A DNA stretch of 32,064 bases from Puniceicoccales bacterium (GTDB lineage Bacteria > Verrucomicrobiota > Verrucomicrobiia > Opitutales > JAIRKQ01): positions 1-32,064 of the forward strand of contig JAITET010000049.1 of assembly GCA_031281895.1 (NCBI GenBank), given 5' to 3'. A program made the translations under genes and the position numbers. Below, piece by piece: positions 1 through 7,347 of this stretch. The notes below the pieces were generated by a model that was not told the DNA's origin, made no database searches, and saw only the letters and a program-made list of their open reading frames with translations. Numbering within the stretch: the stretch's first letter is position 1; the number at the start of each line of letters is the position of its first letter.

Positions 1-422
1 ATGGTGCCAAAGCCACCAAAGTCATCTATTTTCTTGTTTCCGAAGTTAGATGCCTGGAAGATGTGGGCAAACAGCAGGTCGTTCATGTTATGTACCGGCA
101 GTCTGAGTTTATATTGTTCTGCTAGATTGGTCGATTCGACATATTCTATCCCATATTGTTGCCACTTTACCTTTCGTGCGTCAATTTTAGTGGGATCGCC
201 ACTCTCAATATCCCTAAATATTTCATTTCTCCCTTCCCCACCATTTTTCAAATCAACGGCGATGAAACCACCATCCACTGCTTGCTGCTGGATTGCATAC
301 CCGCTCGGCAAGGTGATTTGGTCATCGCTTAACATCTGTATATACATTGAGATCAGTCGTTCCGGGTGATTTCGTATTTCTTCGTTGATAAGAGAATGTA
401 TGGTGCATGTCGGCAATCCCCA
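1..422 (-). pseudogene. Downstream part of paralogue copy 1, beyond an in-frame stop
   Basis: On the minus strand, the frame of the 423-1181 gene continues without another stop from its TAA (423-425) to the left window edge. The translation matches the middle of the two intact copies: it contains the shared stretches PTCTIHSLINEEIRNHPERL, DLKNGGEGR, LPVHNMNDLLFAHIFQASN and FGNKKI. A single change of CAA (Gln in copies 2 and 3) to TAA explains the split. No start codon with a ribosome binding site is evident just after the stop, so I read this as the now untranslated, or read-through, half of one gene. The 3' end lies outside the window. Confidence 0.75.
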
Positions 423-1181
423 TTACCTGTGAGGAGTGAACAGTGATGCCAGTGCAGCTTCGGCGGGACGCAAGAGTGGTTCCCTGCCATTCGACATGGT
501 ACCTAAAATGGATTGTCCACAGGAACTAACAATGATATCATTGGCATTACAATTTAATAGGGTCCTGGCAGGGTTTCTATCCTCCAAAAGATGTTCGCAT
601 ACTCCACATATCTGGGAACGCATGAGCTCTACATGGGGAATGAAACAAAACGGTTCTTCCCTAAAAGTTTCCGCATTTCCGAAGACCTCCATCCATGTTC
701 TGAGCCTTTCGACATCGACATTGCCGGTAGCGTCGAAACAATCCACTGCCACTTCATTCCCAATGATTTGCCAAATCCTACGGGCTTCCCTCAAAGTCAT
801 ACTCTCTAGTCTAGTGCGAACATTTTCCCACGACACACCATCTGCATCATCTGTGCCTTCTGCTCTGCCAGAAAATGCTTCCCTGATTACATTTTCCAAT
901 ATCTGACGTTGCTCAGCCATAGGAGCAACCGCAGGGGCAGGAGCTTCCATGCCTTCCAATGTCTGAAATAGGGCAGCTCCAGGAAAAGCAGGAGCTTCCA
1001 CGTCTCTCAATGGCAGGAAATGAGGGAGTACGGTATCTTCTCCAGATTCAAATGGTTGAGGATTTGGGCTATCTCCAGGACCATGCGAATTTGTTGAATC
1101 CTCTTGTTTTTCATTTCCTGGGAGTGGCATTTCTTCCCCATTGCATACACTATGACTCGTTGCAGTGCTAACACTGTCCAT
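423..1181 (-). CDS. N-terminal 252 residues of unknown paralogous protein, copy 1 (interrupted)
   Basis: I do not recognise this family. The 252 residues align along their whole length with the N-terminal ~250 residues of the proteins at 1483-3342 and 3454-5283. Shared landmarks include LRDVEAPAF, a [QR]QIL segment near residue 90, EVAVDCFDATGNVDVERLRTW, EPFCFIPHVELMRSQI and a final LASLF-PHR. The first ~60 residues are rich in Ser, Pro, Glu and Asn and look disordered; there is no signal peptide. In the paralogues PHR is followed by Gln, whereas here the codon is TAA and the frame stays open beyond it. The product is therefore either a truncated protein or a pseudogene. The start was chosen because the MD-V-TA-SC-like N-terminus and the upstream block match the other copies. 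Confidence 0.7.
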   Translation of the reverse strand: MDSVSTATSHSVCNGEEMPLPGNEKQEDSTNSHGPGDSPNPQPFESGEDTVLPHFLPLRDVEAPAFPGAALFQTLEGMEAPAPAVAPMAEQRQILENVIREAFSGRAEGTDDADGVSWENVRTRLESMTLREARRIWQIIGNEVAVDCFDATGNVDVERLRTWMEVFGNAETFREEPFCFIPHVELMRSQICGVCEHLLEDRNPARTLLNCNANDIIVSSCGQSILGTMSNGREPLLRPAEAALASLFTPHR

Positions 1182-1285
1182 CTCATTCTTTCTTTGATTA
1201 CTACAATAACGCCTACATAAAAAGTGTTTTCATTGCAAGCACTTTTGTGAAATTTTTATTTTCTGGGGCTGGCCAGAAAAGCTGA
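1182..1285 (-). promoter_or_regulatory. Conserved upstream block of paralogue copy 1
   Basis: On the minus strand, the ~100 bases before the ATG resemble those before copies 2 and 3. They share a CTTGCAA box (1233-1239 on the plus strand, 52 bases from the gene), then an A-rich run, TTTTTATGTAGGCGTTATT, and a purine-rich AAAGAAAGAA just before the start. The outer part, GCTTTTCTGGCCAGCC, is shared with copy 2 and coincides with the end of the IS5-type transposase remnant. It probably carries the promoter. A TATTGT-like -10 lies exactly 24 bases after TTGCAA, as in the other copies, which is too far for an ordinary -35/-10 pair. Confidence 0.45.
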
Positions 1286-1483
1286 TATGGACGGAAGAGA
1301 AAAAGGTGTGCCACAGCGATTATAACGTGTAGCAATGGAGTATCAATCCCTCAATCTGTCGGCCATATTTTCGTTTTTGTGATGTCGCATGTACGGGTTT
1401 GTATCGTAGAGAAGCTTGATCCTGCGGTGATGGGTAATATGTATGGCTCCACCACGTGCTGTTTCCCTCAAACTGTCGAAGAC
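1256..1483 (-). pseudogene. Decayed C-terminal fragment of an IS5-family transposase
   Basis: In the minus-strand frame read from 1483 down to a TAA at 1256-1258, the translation resembles the C-terminal end of IS5-family (IS427-type) DDE transposases. It includes FDSLRET, a basic HHRR, YDTNPYMRHHKNENMADRLRD, then a TGA (1343-1345) where a Trp codon is expected, then YSIATRYNRCGTPF. The family consensus here is roughly YDK-LYRQRHKIENMFGRLKDW followed by RI-TRYDRCAHTF. The DDE Asp residues and everything upstream are missing, so it cannot be active. It begins exactly at the stop codon of paralogue copy 2, which suggests that an insertion reshaped that gene's 3' end. Its own end merges into the upstream block of copy 1. 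Confidence 0.6.
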
Positions 1484-3342
1484 TATAAAGGTAGAGATAT
1501 GGATGAGGTCAAACGAAATAAGCCTATGATGAAGCCTAGGTAGTAAAAAAGAGAAAGTGAAATTCTAAATAACCTATTGCTAATAGGAATAAGCAAGATC
1601 AAATGCAAGAAGCCTGTGTTAATACCAATTAAATAGGAAACTAAAAGTAACTTTCTAAAAAGATTTTTAAAGTGACTAGAGAAATGCAAGGAGCCAAAAC
1701 TTCTAATTTCGGTGCTGAAAATCGAAAATGTTGATATGTTTTTCTTTTTGAATCGGGATCCACGTAAGATTCCAAATTCATAGGTTGAAGTATCATTCAC
1801 TGTCCTGCCTAGCAGGCGAAGCATTGAAGAGATACCAAACATTCTTCTGGTTGCCACCTTTCTGACTGCAAGGCGGGGAATATCCCGTGACATACGACCA
1901 CTCCAATTGCGGTCACCTATGGGGTATGCTCTTTCAATTTCCATATTATCCGGATCGAGGGCCAATAGGAGATCGATGTCTATGTTCTCCGCATGATACA
2001 AATATACATCGGCTTCCCTGCTTTCCTCCGTATGTACACACATGTAGCGGTGTCCAAGTTGCCGTTGGACTTCGGCTTCTTTTTTTAATGCTTCTATTAC
2101 GTTTAAAAAATTTGAATCGTCCACTTGGATTGTCGATGAACATCTTTCGACCTCTCCTTTGTTTCCGGTGTAGATCTCTATAGAACCGTAGCTGCAATGG
2201 TCATTTATTTTCTTGTTTCCGAAGTTAGACGCTAGGAAAAGGTGGGCAAACAATACATCATTCATGTTGTGTATCGGCAGTTTAAGTTTATATTGTTCTG
2301 CTGGATCTGTTGATTCGACATATTTTATCCCTGTTTGTTCCCACATCTCTATTTGTTGATTAAGTTCGTCGGAATCGCCGCTCCTAATAGCCCGAAATAC
2401 TTCGTCTCTTCCCTTTCCACCATTTTTCAAATCAACGGTAATATAATTATCCTTCACTTGTTGGAGTAAAATTACATATCCACTTGGCAGGATAATTTGA
2501 TCCCCTTTTAGTATTTGTATATACATTTTGATCAGCCGTTCCGGATGGTTTCGGATTTCTGCGTTAGTAAGAGAATCTATTGCGCATGTGGGCAATGACC
2601 ATTGCCTGTGGGGAGCGAATAGGGACGCCAGTATGGCTTCACCAGGCTTCAAAGATTGTTGCCTGCCCTGCGATATGGCAGCCAATGTGGATCCTCCATA
2701 TTCCCCAACGATGATATCCTTAGCATCATTTAATAGACTCCTAGCATCGTTTCTGTCAAGAATAAGACATTCGCAAACTCCATATATCTGGGAACGCATG
2801 AGCTCTACGTTAGGAATGAAACAAAACGGCTCGGTCTTGAAAGTTTCCATATTTCCGAAAAGCTCCATCCATACTCTGAGCCTTTCGACGTCGACCTTTT
2901 CATTGGCATCGAAGCAATCTACTGCCACTATATTCGCAATGGTTTGCCAAATCTCACGGGCTTCCTGCGGAGTCATATTCGGTAGTCCAGAACGAACCAT
3001 CGCCCATAAACCATCATCTATGTCATCGGCTGTGTCGGAAAATGCTCTCCCAATTCTGTATGCCAGTACCTGCCGTTGAAATGCTCTCCCAATTCCGTCT
3101 TTCAATATTTGACACGGATCAGCTCTAGGAGCAACCATAGAAGCAGGAGTTTCCGCGTCTCTCAATGACAGGGAATATGGTGATACAGTCGTATCTTCTT
3201 CGGTTCTAAGCGGCAGAGGATTTAGTGAACTGCCTTCGAAATTATTCAAACTCATTGTATCCGCCTGTCTGTCATTTCTTGGGGATGAAATTTCTCCTCC
3301 GAAGTGCACTTCACAACTTACCGTAGCAATAACGTCTTTCAT
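1483..3342 (-). CDS. Unknown paralogous protein, copy 2 (619 aa, C-terminal membrane tail)
   Basis: A 619-residue member of the local family; function unknown. There is no signal peptide. A low-complexity N-terminus (~1-60) is followed by a ~450-residue region shared with copy 3, including VAVDCFDANEKVDVERL, FIPNVELMRSQI, EIRNHPERL, VDLKNGGKGRD, LPIHNMNDVLFAHLFLASNFGN, RAYPIGDRNW and IPRLAVRKV. The last ~60 residues hold hydrophobic stretches (about 563-610), probably one or two membrane segments. They differ almost completely from the tail of copy 3. Residues near 90-115 contain a 13-residue tandem duplication around IGRAF, absent from the other copies. About 20 extra residues after LAVRKV are also unique. 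The stop codon abuts an IS5 transposase fragment, so the C-terminus may have been trimmed or replaced. Confidence 0.75.
   Translation of the reverse strand: MKDVIATVSCEVHFGGEISSPRNDRQADTMSLNNFEGSSLNPLPLRTEEDTTVSPYSLSLRDAETPASMVAPRADPCQILKDGIGRAFQRQVLAYRIGRAFSDTADDIDDGLWAMVRSGLPNMTPQEAREIWQTIANIVAVDCFDANEKVDVERLRVWMELFGNMETFKTEPFCFIPNVELMRSQIYGVCECLILDRNDARSLLNDAKDIIVGEYGGSTLAAISQGRQQSLKPGEAILASLFAPHRQWSLPTCAIDSLTNAEIRNHPERLIKMYIQILKGDQIILPSGYVILLQQVKDNYITVDLKNGGKGRDEVFRAIRSGDSDELNQQIEMWEQTGIKYVESTDPAEQYKLKLPIHNMNDVLFAHLFLASNFGNKKINDHCSYGSIEIYTGNKGEVERCSSTIQVDDSNFLNVIEALKKEAEVQRQLGHRYMCVHTEESREADVYLYHAENIDIDLLLALDPDNMEIERAYPIGDRNWSGRMSRDIPRLAVRKVATRRMFGISSMLRLLGRTVNDTSTYEFGILRGSRFKKKNISTFSIFSTEIRSFGSLHFSSHFKNLFRKLLLVSYLIGINTGFLHLILLIPISNRLFRISLSLFYYLGFIIGLFRLTSSISLPL
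3041..3118. repeat. Two 39-base tandem repeats inside paralogue copy 2
   Basis: Units 3041-3079 and 3080-3118 each begin AATGCTCTCCCAATTC and agree at about 28 of 39 positions by eye. On the minus strand they encode CQILKDGIGRAFQ followed by RQVLAYRIGRAFS, an in-frame 13-codon duplication. Copies 1 and 3 have one unit only. The divergence between the units shows the duplication is not very recent. Confidence 0.75.
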
Positions 3343-3447
3343 ATTATTCTTTCTTCTGTCATTACATATAAGTCCTGCATGAAAAATCTTCCAATTGCAA
3401 GCACTTTTGCAAAAATTTTTATTTTTTGAGGCTGGCCAGAAAAGCCG
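3343..3447 (-). promoter_or_regulatory. Conserved upstream block of paralogue copy 2
   Basis: On the minus strand it carries the same elements as before copy 1: GGCTTTTCTGGCCAGCCTC, an A/T-rich run, GTGCTTGCAA (box at 3395-3401 on the plus strand), GATTTTTCATGCAGGACT, TATATG and GAAGAAAGAATAAT before the ATG. TTGCAA to the TATATG hexamer is 24 bases, as in the other copies. A possible sigma-70 reading is TTGGAA, 18 bases, TATATG. The block fills the whole interval between copies 2 and 3. Confidence 0.45.
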
Positions 3448-3453
3448 ATAAAG

Positions 3454-5283
3454 CTACAGCATTTCCCTTAGTGCAGAGAAGAGCAGGTGGTTTATAGATG
3501 AGAAGATATCATTCCATGCGGATGAAAAGGCATAATAACATAAACCGATACAACCCAACCAGACAATGAACAAGACCAAGGGGACAATGAGCAAGACTGA
3601 GACTAAAAAATACTCAAAGAAATTTAGGGACCTAAAGAAACTGAGTATACCTTGGGGGGCAAACTTTTTAATTTCGGTGCTATGAACCTTAAGCCATAAT
3701 ATGTTATCTCTTTTGAATTCAGACCCATTCTCCAAGGTTCCAAATTCATAGGTCGGAGGGGTACCATCCACCTTTCTGACCGCCAGGCGAGGAATATCTT
3801 GTGACATATCCTCAGCAGCCCAATTGCGGTCGCCGATAGGGTATGCCCTTCCAGGTTCCATAGTATTTAGATCGAGGTCAAGTATGGCACGGATGTCAAA
3901 GTTCTCCCCATGACCACCATGGGATGACATCGTCCCCACATGCATGTAGTGGCGCCCAAGTTGCCGCTGAACTTCGGCCTGTTTTTTTAATTTTGTTATT
4001 TCGCTCAAAAATTTTGATTCGTCTACTTGAATCTTCAATGGATATATTGAAGCAAGTATTCCGTTCAGAAGTCCAACCATTGGGATTTTTGATGAATATT
4101 CACTATGCCCGGCGTATATCAGTGTGGTGCCAAAGCCATTAAAGTCACATATTTTCCTATTTCCGAAGTTAGATGCCTGGAAGATGTGGGCAAACAACAG
4201 GTCGTTCATGTTATGTACCGGCACTCTAAGTTTATACTTTTCTGCCGGATCTGCCGATTCGGTATACTTTATCCCTCCTTGCTGCCACTCTGCCTTTTGT
4301 GCGTCAACTTTAACGAGATCGCCACTCTCAATATCCTCAAATATGAAATCTCTTCCTTTCCCACCATTTTTCAAATCAACGGTGATGGAACCATCCACTA
4401 TTGGTCGCAGGGGAACTGCATACCCGCTCGGAAAGGTGATTTGGTCCTTGCTTAACATCTGTATATACATTGAGATCAGCCGTTCCGGGTGATTTCGGAT
4501 TTCTTCGTTGATAAGAGAATGTATGGTGCATGTCGGTGTGCCCTTTTGCCTGTGGGGAGGGAACAGGGACGCCAATGCGGCTTCGGCGGGACGCAAGAGT
4601 GGTTCCCTGCCCTGGGATGTGGCCTCTAAAATGGATTGCCAATGGGGACCAACGGTGATACCATTGGCTTCATTTAACCGGTCCCTGATGCCGTTTTGGT
4701 TAAGAACTAGGCATTCACATACTCCATGTATCTGGGAACGCGTGAGCTCCGCATGGGGAATGAAACAAAACGGCTCTTCCCTGAAAATTTCCGCATTTCC
4801 GAAGACATCCATCCATGTTCTGAGCCTTTCGACATCGACATTGCCAGTAGTATCGAAACAATCCACCGCTATTTCATTCCCAATGGTTTGCCAAATCCCA
4901 AGGGCTTCCCCCAAAGTCATGTACTTTAGTCTAATGCGAACACCCTCCCAATCTCCACCATCTGTTTCCTTCAAAAGTGCTCTCCCAATTACATTTTTCA
5001 ATATCTGACGTGGTTCAGCTCTGGGAGCAACCGCAGGAACAGGGGCTTCCATGCCTTCCAACATCTGAAATAGGTCAGCTCCAGAAAAAGCAGGAGCTTC
5101 CACGTCTCTCAATGACAGGAAATGTGGAAGCACGGTATCTTCTCCAGGTTCAAATGGTTGAGGATTTGGACTATTTCCGGGACCATGCGAACTCGTTGAA
5201 TCCGTTTGTTTTTTATTTCCCGGGTGTGACATTTCTTCTTCGCTGCACACCCTACAACTTGCTGTAATGTCAACACCATCCAT
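3454..5283 (-). CDS. Unknown paralogous protein, copy 3 (609 aa, C-terminal membrane segment)
   Basis: A 609-residue protein of the same unrecognised family, and the one whose sequence is closest to copy 1 (for example GREPLLRPAEAALASLF, PTCTIHSLINEEIRNHPERL). The order is a Ser/Pro/Asn-rich N-terminus (1-60), a long soluble region (to ~535), a strongly hydrophobic stretch (~557-585, LLIVPLVLFIVWLGCIGL) and a short polar tail ending in LREML. There is no signal peptide, so the C-terminal segment would be the membrane anchor. A 15-residue insertion (around VGLLNGILASIYP, mid-protein) is absent from copy 2. I see no catalytic motif, ankyrin or leucine-rich repeat. A host-directed or surface role is a guess from copy number, lack of homology to known folds and the C-terminal anchor. 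Confidence 0.75.
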   Translation of the reverse strand: MDGVDITASCRVCSEEEMSHPGNKKQTDSTSSHGPGNSPNPQPFEPGEDTVLPHFLSLRDVEAPAFSGADLFQMLEGMEAPVPAVAPRAEPRQILKNVIGRALLKETDGGDWEGVRIRLKYMTLGEALGIWQTIGNEIAVDCFDTTGNVDVERLRTWMDVFGNAEIFREEPFCFIPHAELTRSQIHGVCECLVLNQNGIRDRLNEANGITVGPHWQSILEATSQGREPLLRPAEAALASLFPPHRQKGTPTCTIHSLINEEIRNHPERLISMYIQMLSKDQITFPSGYAVPLRPIVDGSITVDLKNGGKGRDFIFEDIESGDLVKVDAQKAEWQQGGIKYTESADPAEKYKLRVPVHNMNDLLFAHIFQASNFGNRKICDFNGFGTTLIYAGHSEYSSKIPMVGLLNGILASIYPLKIQVDESKFLSEITKLKKQAEVQRQLGRHYMHVGTMSSHGGHGENFDIRAILDLDLNTMEPGRAYPIGDRNWAAEDMSQDIPRLAVRKVDGTPPTYEFGTLENGSEFKRDNILWLKVHSTEIKKFAPQGILSFFRSLNFFEYFLVSVLLIVPLVLFIVWLGCIGLCYYAFSSAWNDIFSSINHLLFSALREML

Positions 5284-5361
5284 ATTATTCTTTCTTTGGT
5301 TATTTAATAACGTCTACATGAAAAATCTTTTTCTTGCAAGTTTTTTACAAAAAAAACTGGT
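5284..5361 (-). promoter_or_regulatory. Conserved upstream block of paralogue copy 3
   Basis: On the minus strand, CTTGCAAG (5333-5340 on the plus strand), an A-run, GATTTTTCATGTAGACGT, TATTAA and AAAGAAAGAATAAT precede the ATG with the same spacing as in copies 1 and 2. The outer GGCCAGCC part seen there is missing. Further out, 5350-5400 resembles the last codons and 3' flank of copy 3 itself (GGAAATGTTGTGGCTTTACC against GGAAATGCTGTAGCTTTATC). The remainder of the gene-free stretch to 5655 shows nothing else except a possible promoter for the tRNA-Thr/tuf operon. Confidence 0.4.
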
Positions 5362-5579
5362 AAAGCCACAACATTTCCTCTAAGATCTTTTCATCTCTAT
5401 TTCTATTTTCTACTCGGGGATAAAAGAAATTATCGGAATAGAAGAAGAGATAGTGGATGGGGAACTTTTTACAAAAACCAACGGGAACGTGTTTTTTCTT
5501 TGTAGAATGGCCAATTGCACCATGTAATGATTTTGTTAAATTGGAAAATTATTAAACGGTAAAAATAAATGTTGACGTT

Positions 5580-5608
5580 TTCCTGTGACCTTGCAAATTG
5601 CGGATAAT
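5580..5608 (+). promoter_or_regulatory. Possible promoter of the tRNA-Thr-tuf operon
   Basis: GATAAT (5603-5608) is a good -10 hexamer 47 bases before tRNA-Thr and is followed by a CG-containing discriminator, as in stable-RNA promoters. At 17 bases upstream the -35 would be the weak TTCCTG (5580-5585). A better TTGACG (5572-5577) is 25 bases away, too far for this -10. The assignment is tentative. Confidence 0.3.
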
Positions 5609-5655
5609 CGGTCTTAGGTAACGTACACGCCGTCGTGGCGTTGTCAATGGCGGGT

Positions 5656-5731
<76 letters not shown>

Positions 5732-5776
5732 GAGTTTAAAATTTGAAATTTATATATAAATAAAAAAGGAAACAAA

Positions 5777-6967
5777 ATGGCAAAAGAAACCTTCGAACGG
5801 AATAAGCCGCACGTAAATGTTGGAACCATAGGACACGTTGACCATGGAAAGTCAACGTTAACAACGGCTATATTAAAAGTGCAGTCGGACAAAAAGTTGG
5901 CTGAATTCAAATCCTACGCTGATGTCACCAAAGGAGGAACGGTTCGTGATTCTACCAAAACTGTCACGATTGCCGTATCTCACGTCGAGTATCAGACGGA
6001 ACTTCGTCATTATGCCCACGTCGACTGCCCAGGACATGCCGATTTTGTCAAGAACATGATTACCGGAGCTGCCCAAATGGATGGAGCAATTTTGGTTGTC
6101 AGTGCCTACGATGGTCCAATGCCTCAAACCCGCGAACACATATTGCTTGCTCGCCAAGTGGGAGTTCCAAACCTGGTCGTATTTTTAAATAAGGTTGACC
6201 TTTTGGATGATCCGGAATTGCTTGACCTGGTCGAGATGGAAGTTCGCGAGCTCTTGAATAAATATGAATATCCAGGCGACAAGGTCACCGTTATTCGTGG
6301 ATCTGCTTTGGCAGCACTGGAAGGTAAGCCGGAAGGTGTTAAGGCCATTGGCGAGTTACTGAACGCAATTGACAATGATATTCCAGAGCCTATTAGGAAC
6401 GTAGATATGCCATTTTTAATGGCCATTGAAGACGTTTTCTCGATTACGGGAAGAGGAACCGTTGCAACGGGTCGCATTGAACGTGGAGCTGTCAGGGTCG
6501 GAGAGGAAGTCGAAATCGTTGGATTACGCAATACGGTAAAAACCACATGCACGGGGATTGAAATGTTTCGCAAACTGTTAGATAGGGGGCAAGCCGGCGA
6601 CAATGTTGGGATATTGCTTCGTGGAATTGACAAAGACGGTGTCGAGCGAGGGCAGGTATTGGCCAAGATCGGGTCCATTCACCCACATACAAAGGCAAAG
6701 GCTGAAATATATGTCCTGACCAAAGATGAGGGTGGACGCCATACTCCATTCTTTAATGGATACCGTCCACAGTTTTACTTTGGAACGGCCGATGTTACCG
6801 GTGTTGTTAATTTACCGGAAGGTAGAGAGATGGTAATGCCGGGGGATAATTTGAGCATAGAGTTGGTTCTGCAGAAACAGATAGCCATGGAAAAAGGACA
6901 GCGTTTTGCTATCCGGGAAGGGGGTCGTACCATAGGAGCAGGACGTATTACGGAGATAATAACCTGA
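5777..6967 (+). CDS. tuf: Elongation factor Tu
   Basis: EF-Tu carries aminoacyl-tRNA to the ribosomal A site as a GTP complex. The 396 residues match the family length. Seen: G1 GHVDHGKST near residue 19 (Ser instead of the usual Thr), switch II DCPGHADF with the catalytic His, G4 NKVD, G5 GSAL, and domain 2/3 motifs such as RGTVATGRIERG and a C-terminal GGRTIGAGRI. Switch I is unusual: where most EF-Tu has ARGITI, this protein has TVRDSTKTVTI, keeping the Mg-ligand Thr but losing the Arg-Gly. The AAAAAGGAAACAAA leader before the ATG holds a good ribosome binding site. It sits between tRNA-Thr and tRNA-Trp, probably in one transcript. Confidence 0.97.
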   Translation: MAKETFERNKPHVNVGTIGHVDHGKSTLTTAILKVQSDKKLAEFKSYADVTKGGTVRDSTKTVTIAVSHVEYQTELRHYAHVDCPGHADFVKNMITGAAQMDGAILVVSAYDGPMPQTREHILLARQVGVPNLVVFLNKVDLLDDPELLDLVEMEVRELLNKYEYPGDKVTVIRGSALAALEGKPEGVKAIGELLNAIDNDIPEPIRNVDMPFLMAIEDVFSITGRGTVATGRIERGAVRVGEEVEIVGLRNTVKTTCTGIEMFRKLLDRGQAGDNVGILLRGIDKDGVERGQVLAKIGSIHPHTKAKAEIYVLTKDEGGRHTPFFNGYRPQFYFGTADVTGVVNLPEGREMVMPGDNLSIELVLQKQIAMEKGQRFAIREGGRTIGAGRITEIIT

Positions 6968-7043
6968 TAGTATTCGAAGAAAGCCCGTACGCTACCTTGC
7001 CGTTTTAAAAAAAGAAATGTGGTTGGTTAATGTTTGAAATCAA

Positions 7044-7119
<76 letters not shown>

Positions 7120-7143
7120 TGGTTTCTATGAAAAGAGTGATAT

Positions 7144-7341
7144 ATGCTAGGAAAGACGAAACGTTTTTTTACTGAAACATTGGATGAGCTCAAAAAAGCA
7201 GCTTGGCCAGTGAAAAAGGAATTAGGAAAGTCTACCGTCGTTGTTATAGTTGGTATGCTATTGATTAGTTTTTATGTAAGCGTGATAGACTTTTCCCTGC
7301 TCAATGTTGTGGGCTTTGTGATCAAATGCGTTAAAGGTTAG
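7144..7341 (+). CDS. secE: Preprotein translocase subunit SecE
   Basis: A 65-residue single-membrane-segment SecE, the small essential subunit that clamps SecY in the SecYEG channel. It shows the conserved amphipathic segment ELKKAAWPVKKEL (about residues 15-27) followed by one hydrophobic helix (about 30-60). Short SecE proteins of this size are normal outside the enterobacteria. It follows tRNA-Trp by 24 bases and precedes nusG by 6, the universal secE-nusG pairing. A GAGTGA sequence a few bases before the ATG can serve as a ribosome binding site. Confidence 0.93.
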   Translation: MLGKTKRFFTETLDELKKAAWPVKKELGKSTVVVIVGMLLISFYVSVIDFSLLNVVGFVIKCVKG

Positions 7342-7347
7342 AATAAA

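Noticed and set aside
1..369. Plus-strand open frame at the left edge (and similar plus-strand frames at 436-906, 2528-3079 and 4124-4492)
   Set aside because: These are antisense to the conserved coding frame of the paralogues. Their mutual similarity simply reflects the duplication of the real minus-strand genes.
423..425. Stop-codon reassignment (TAA read as Gln) to explain the split of copy 1
   Set aside because: TAA is used as the normal terminator of other genes here (for example rplK and murG), so reassignment is not tenable. A point mutation or read-through is simpler.
5623..5640. Small CG-rich inverted repeat (CGCC/GGCG) before tRNA-Thr
   Set aside because: Only about five base pairs and no conserved context; too short to assign a function.
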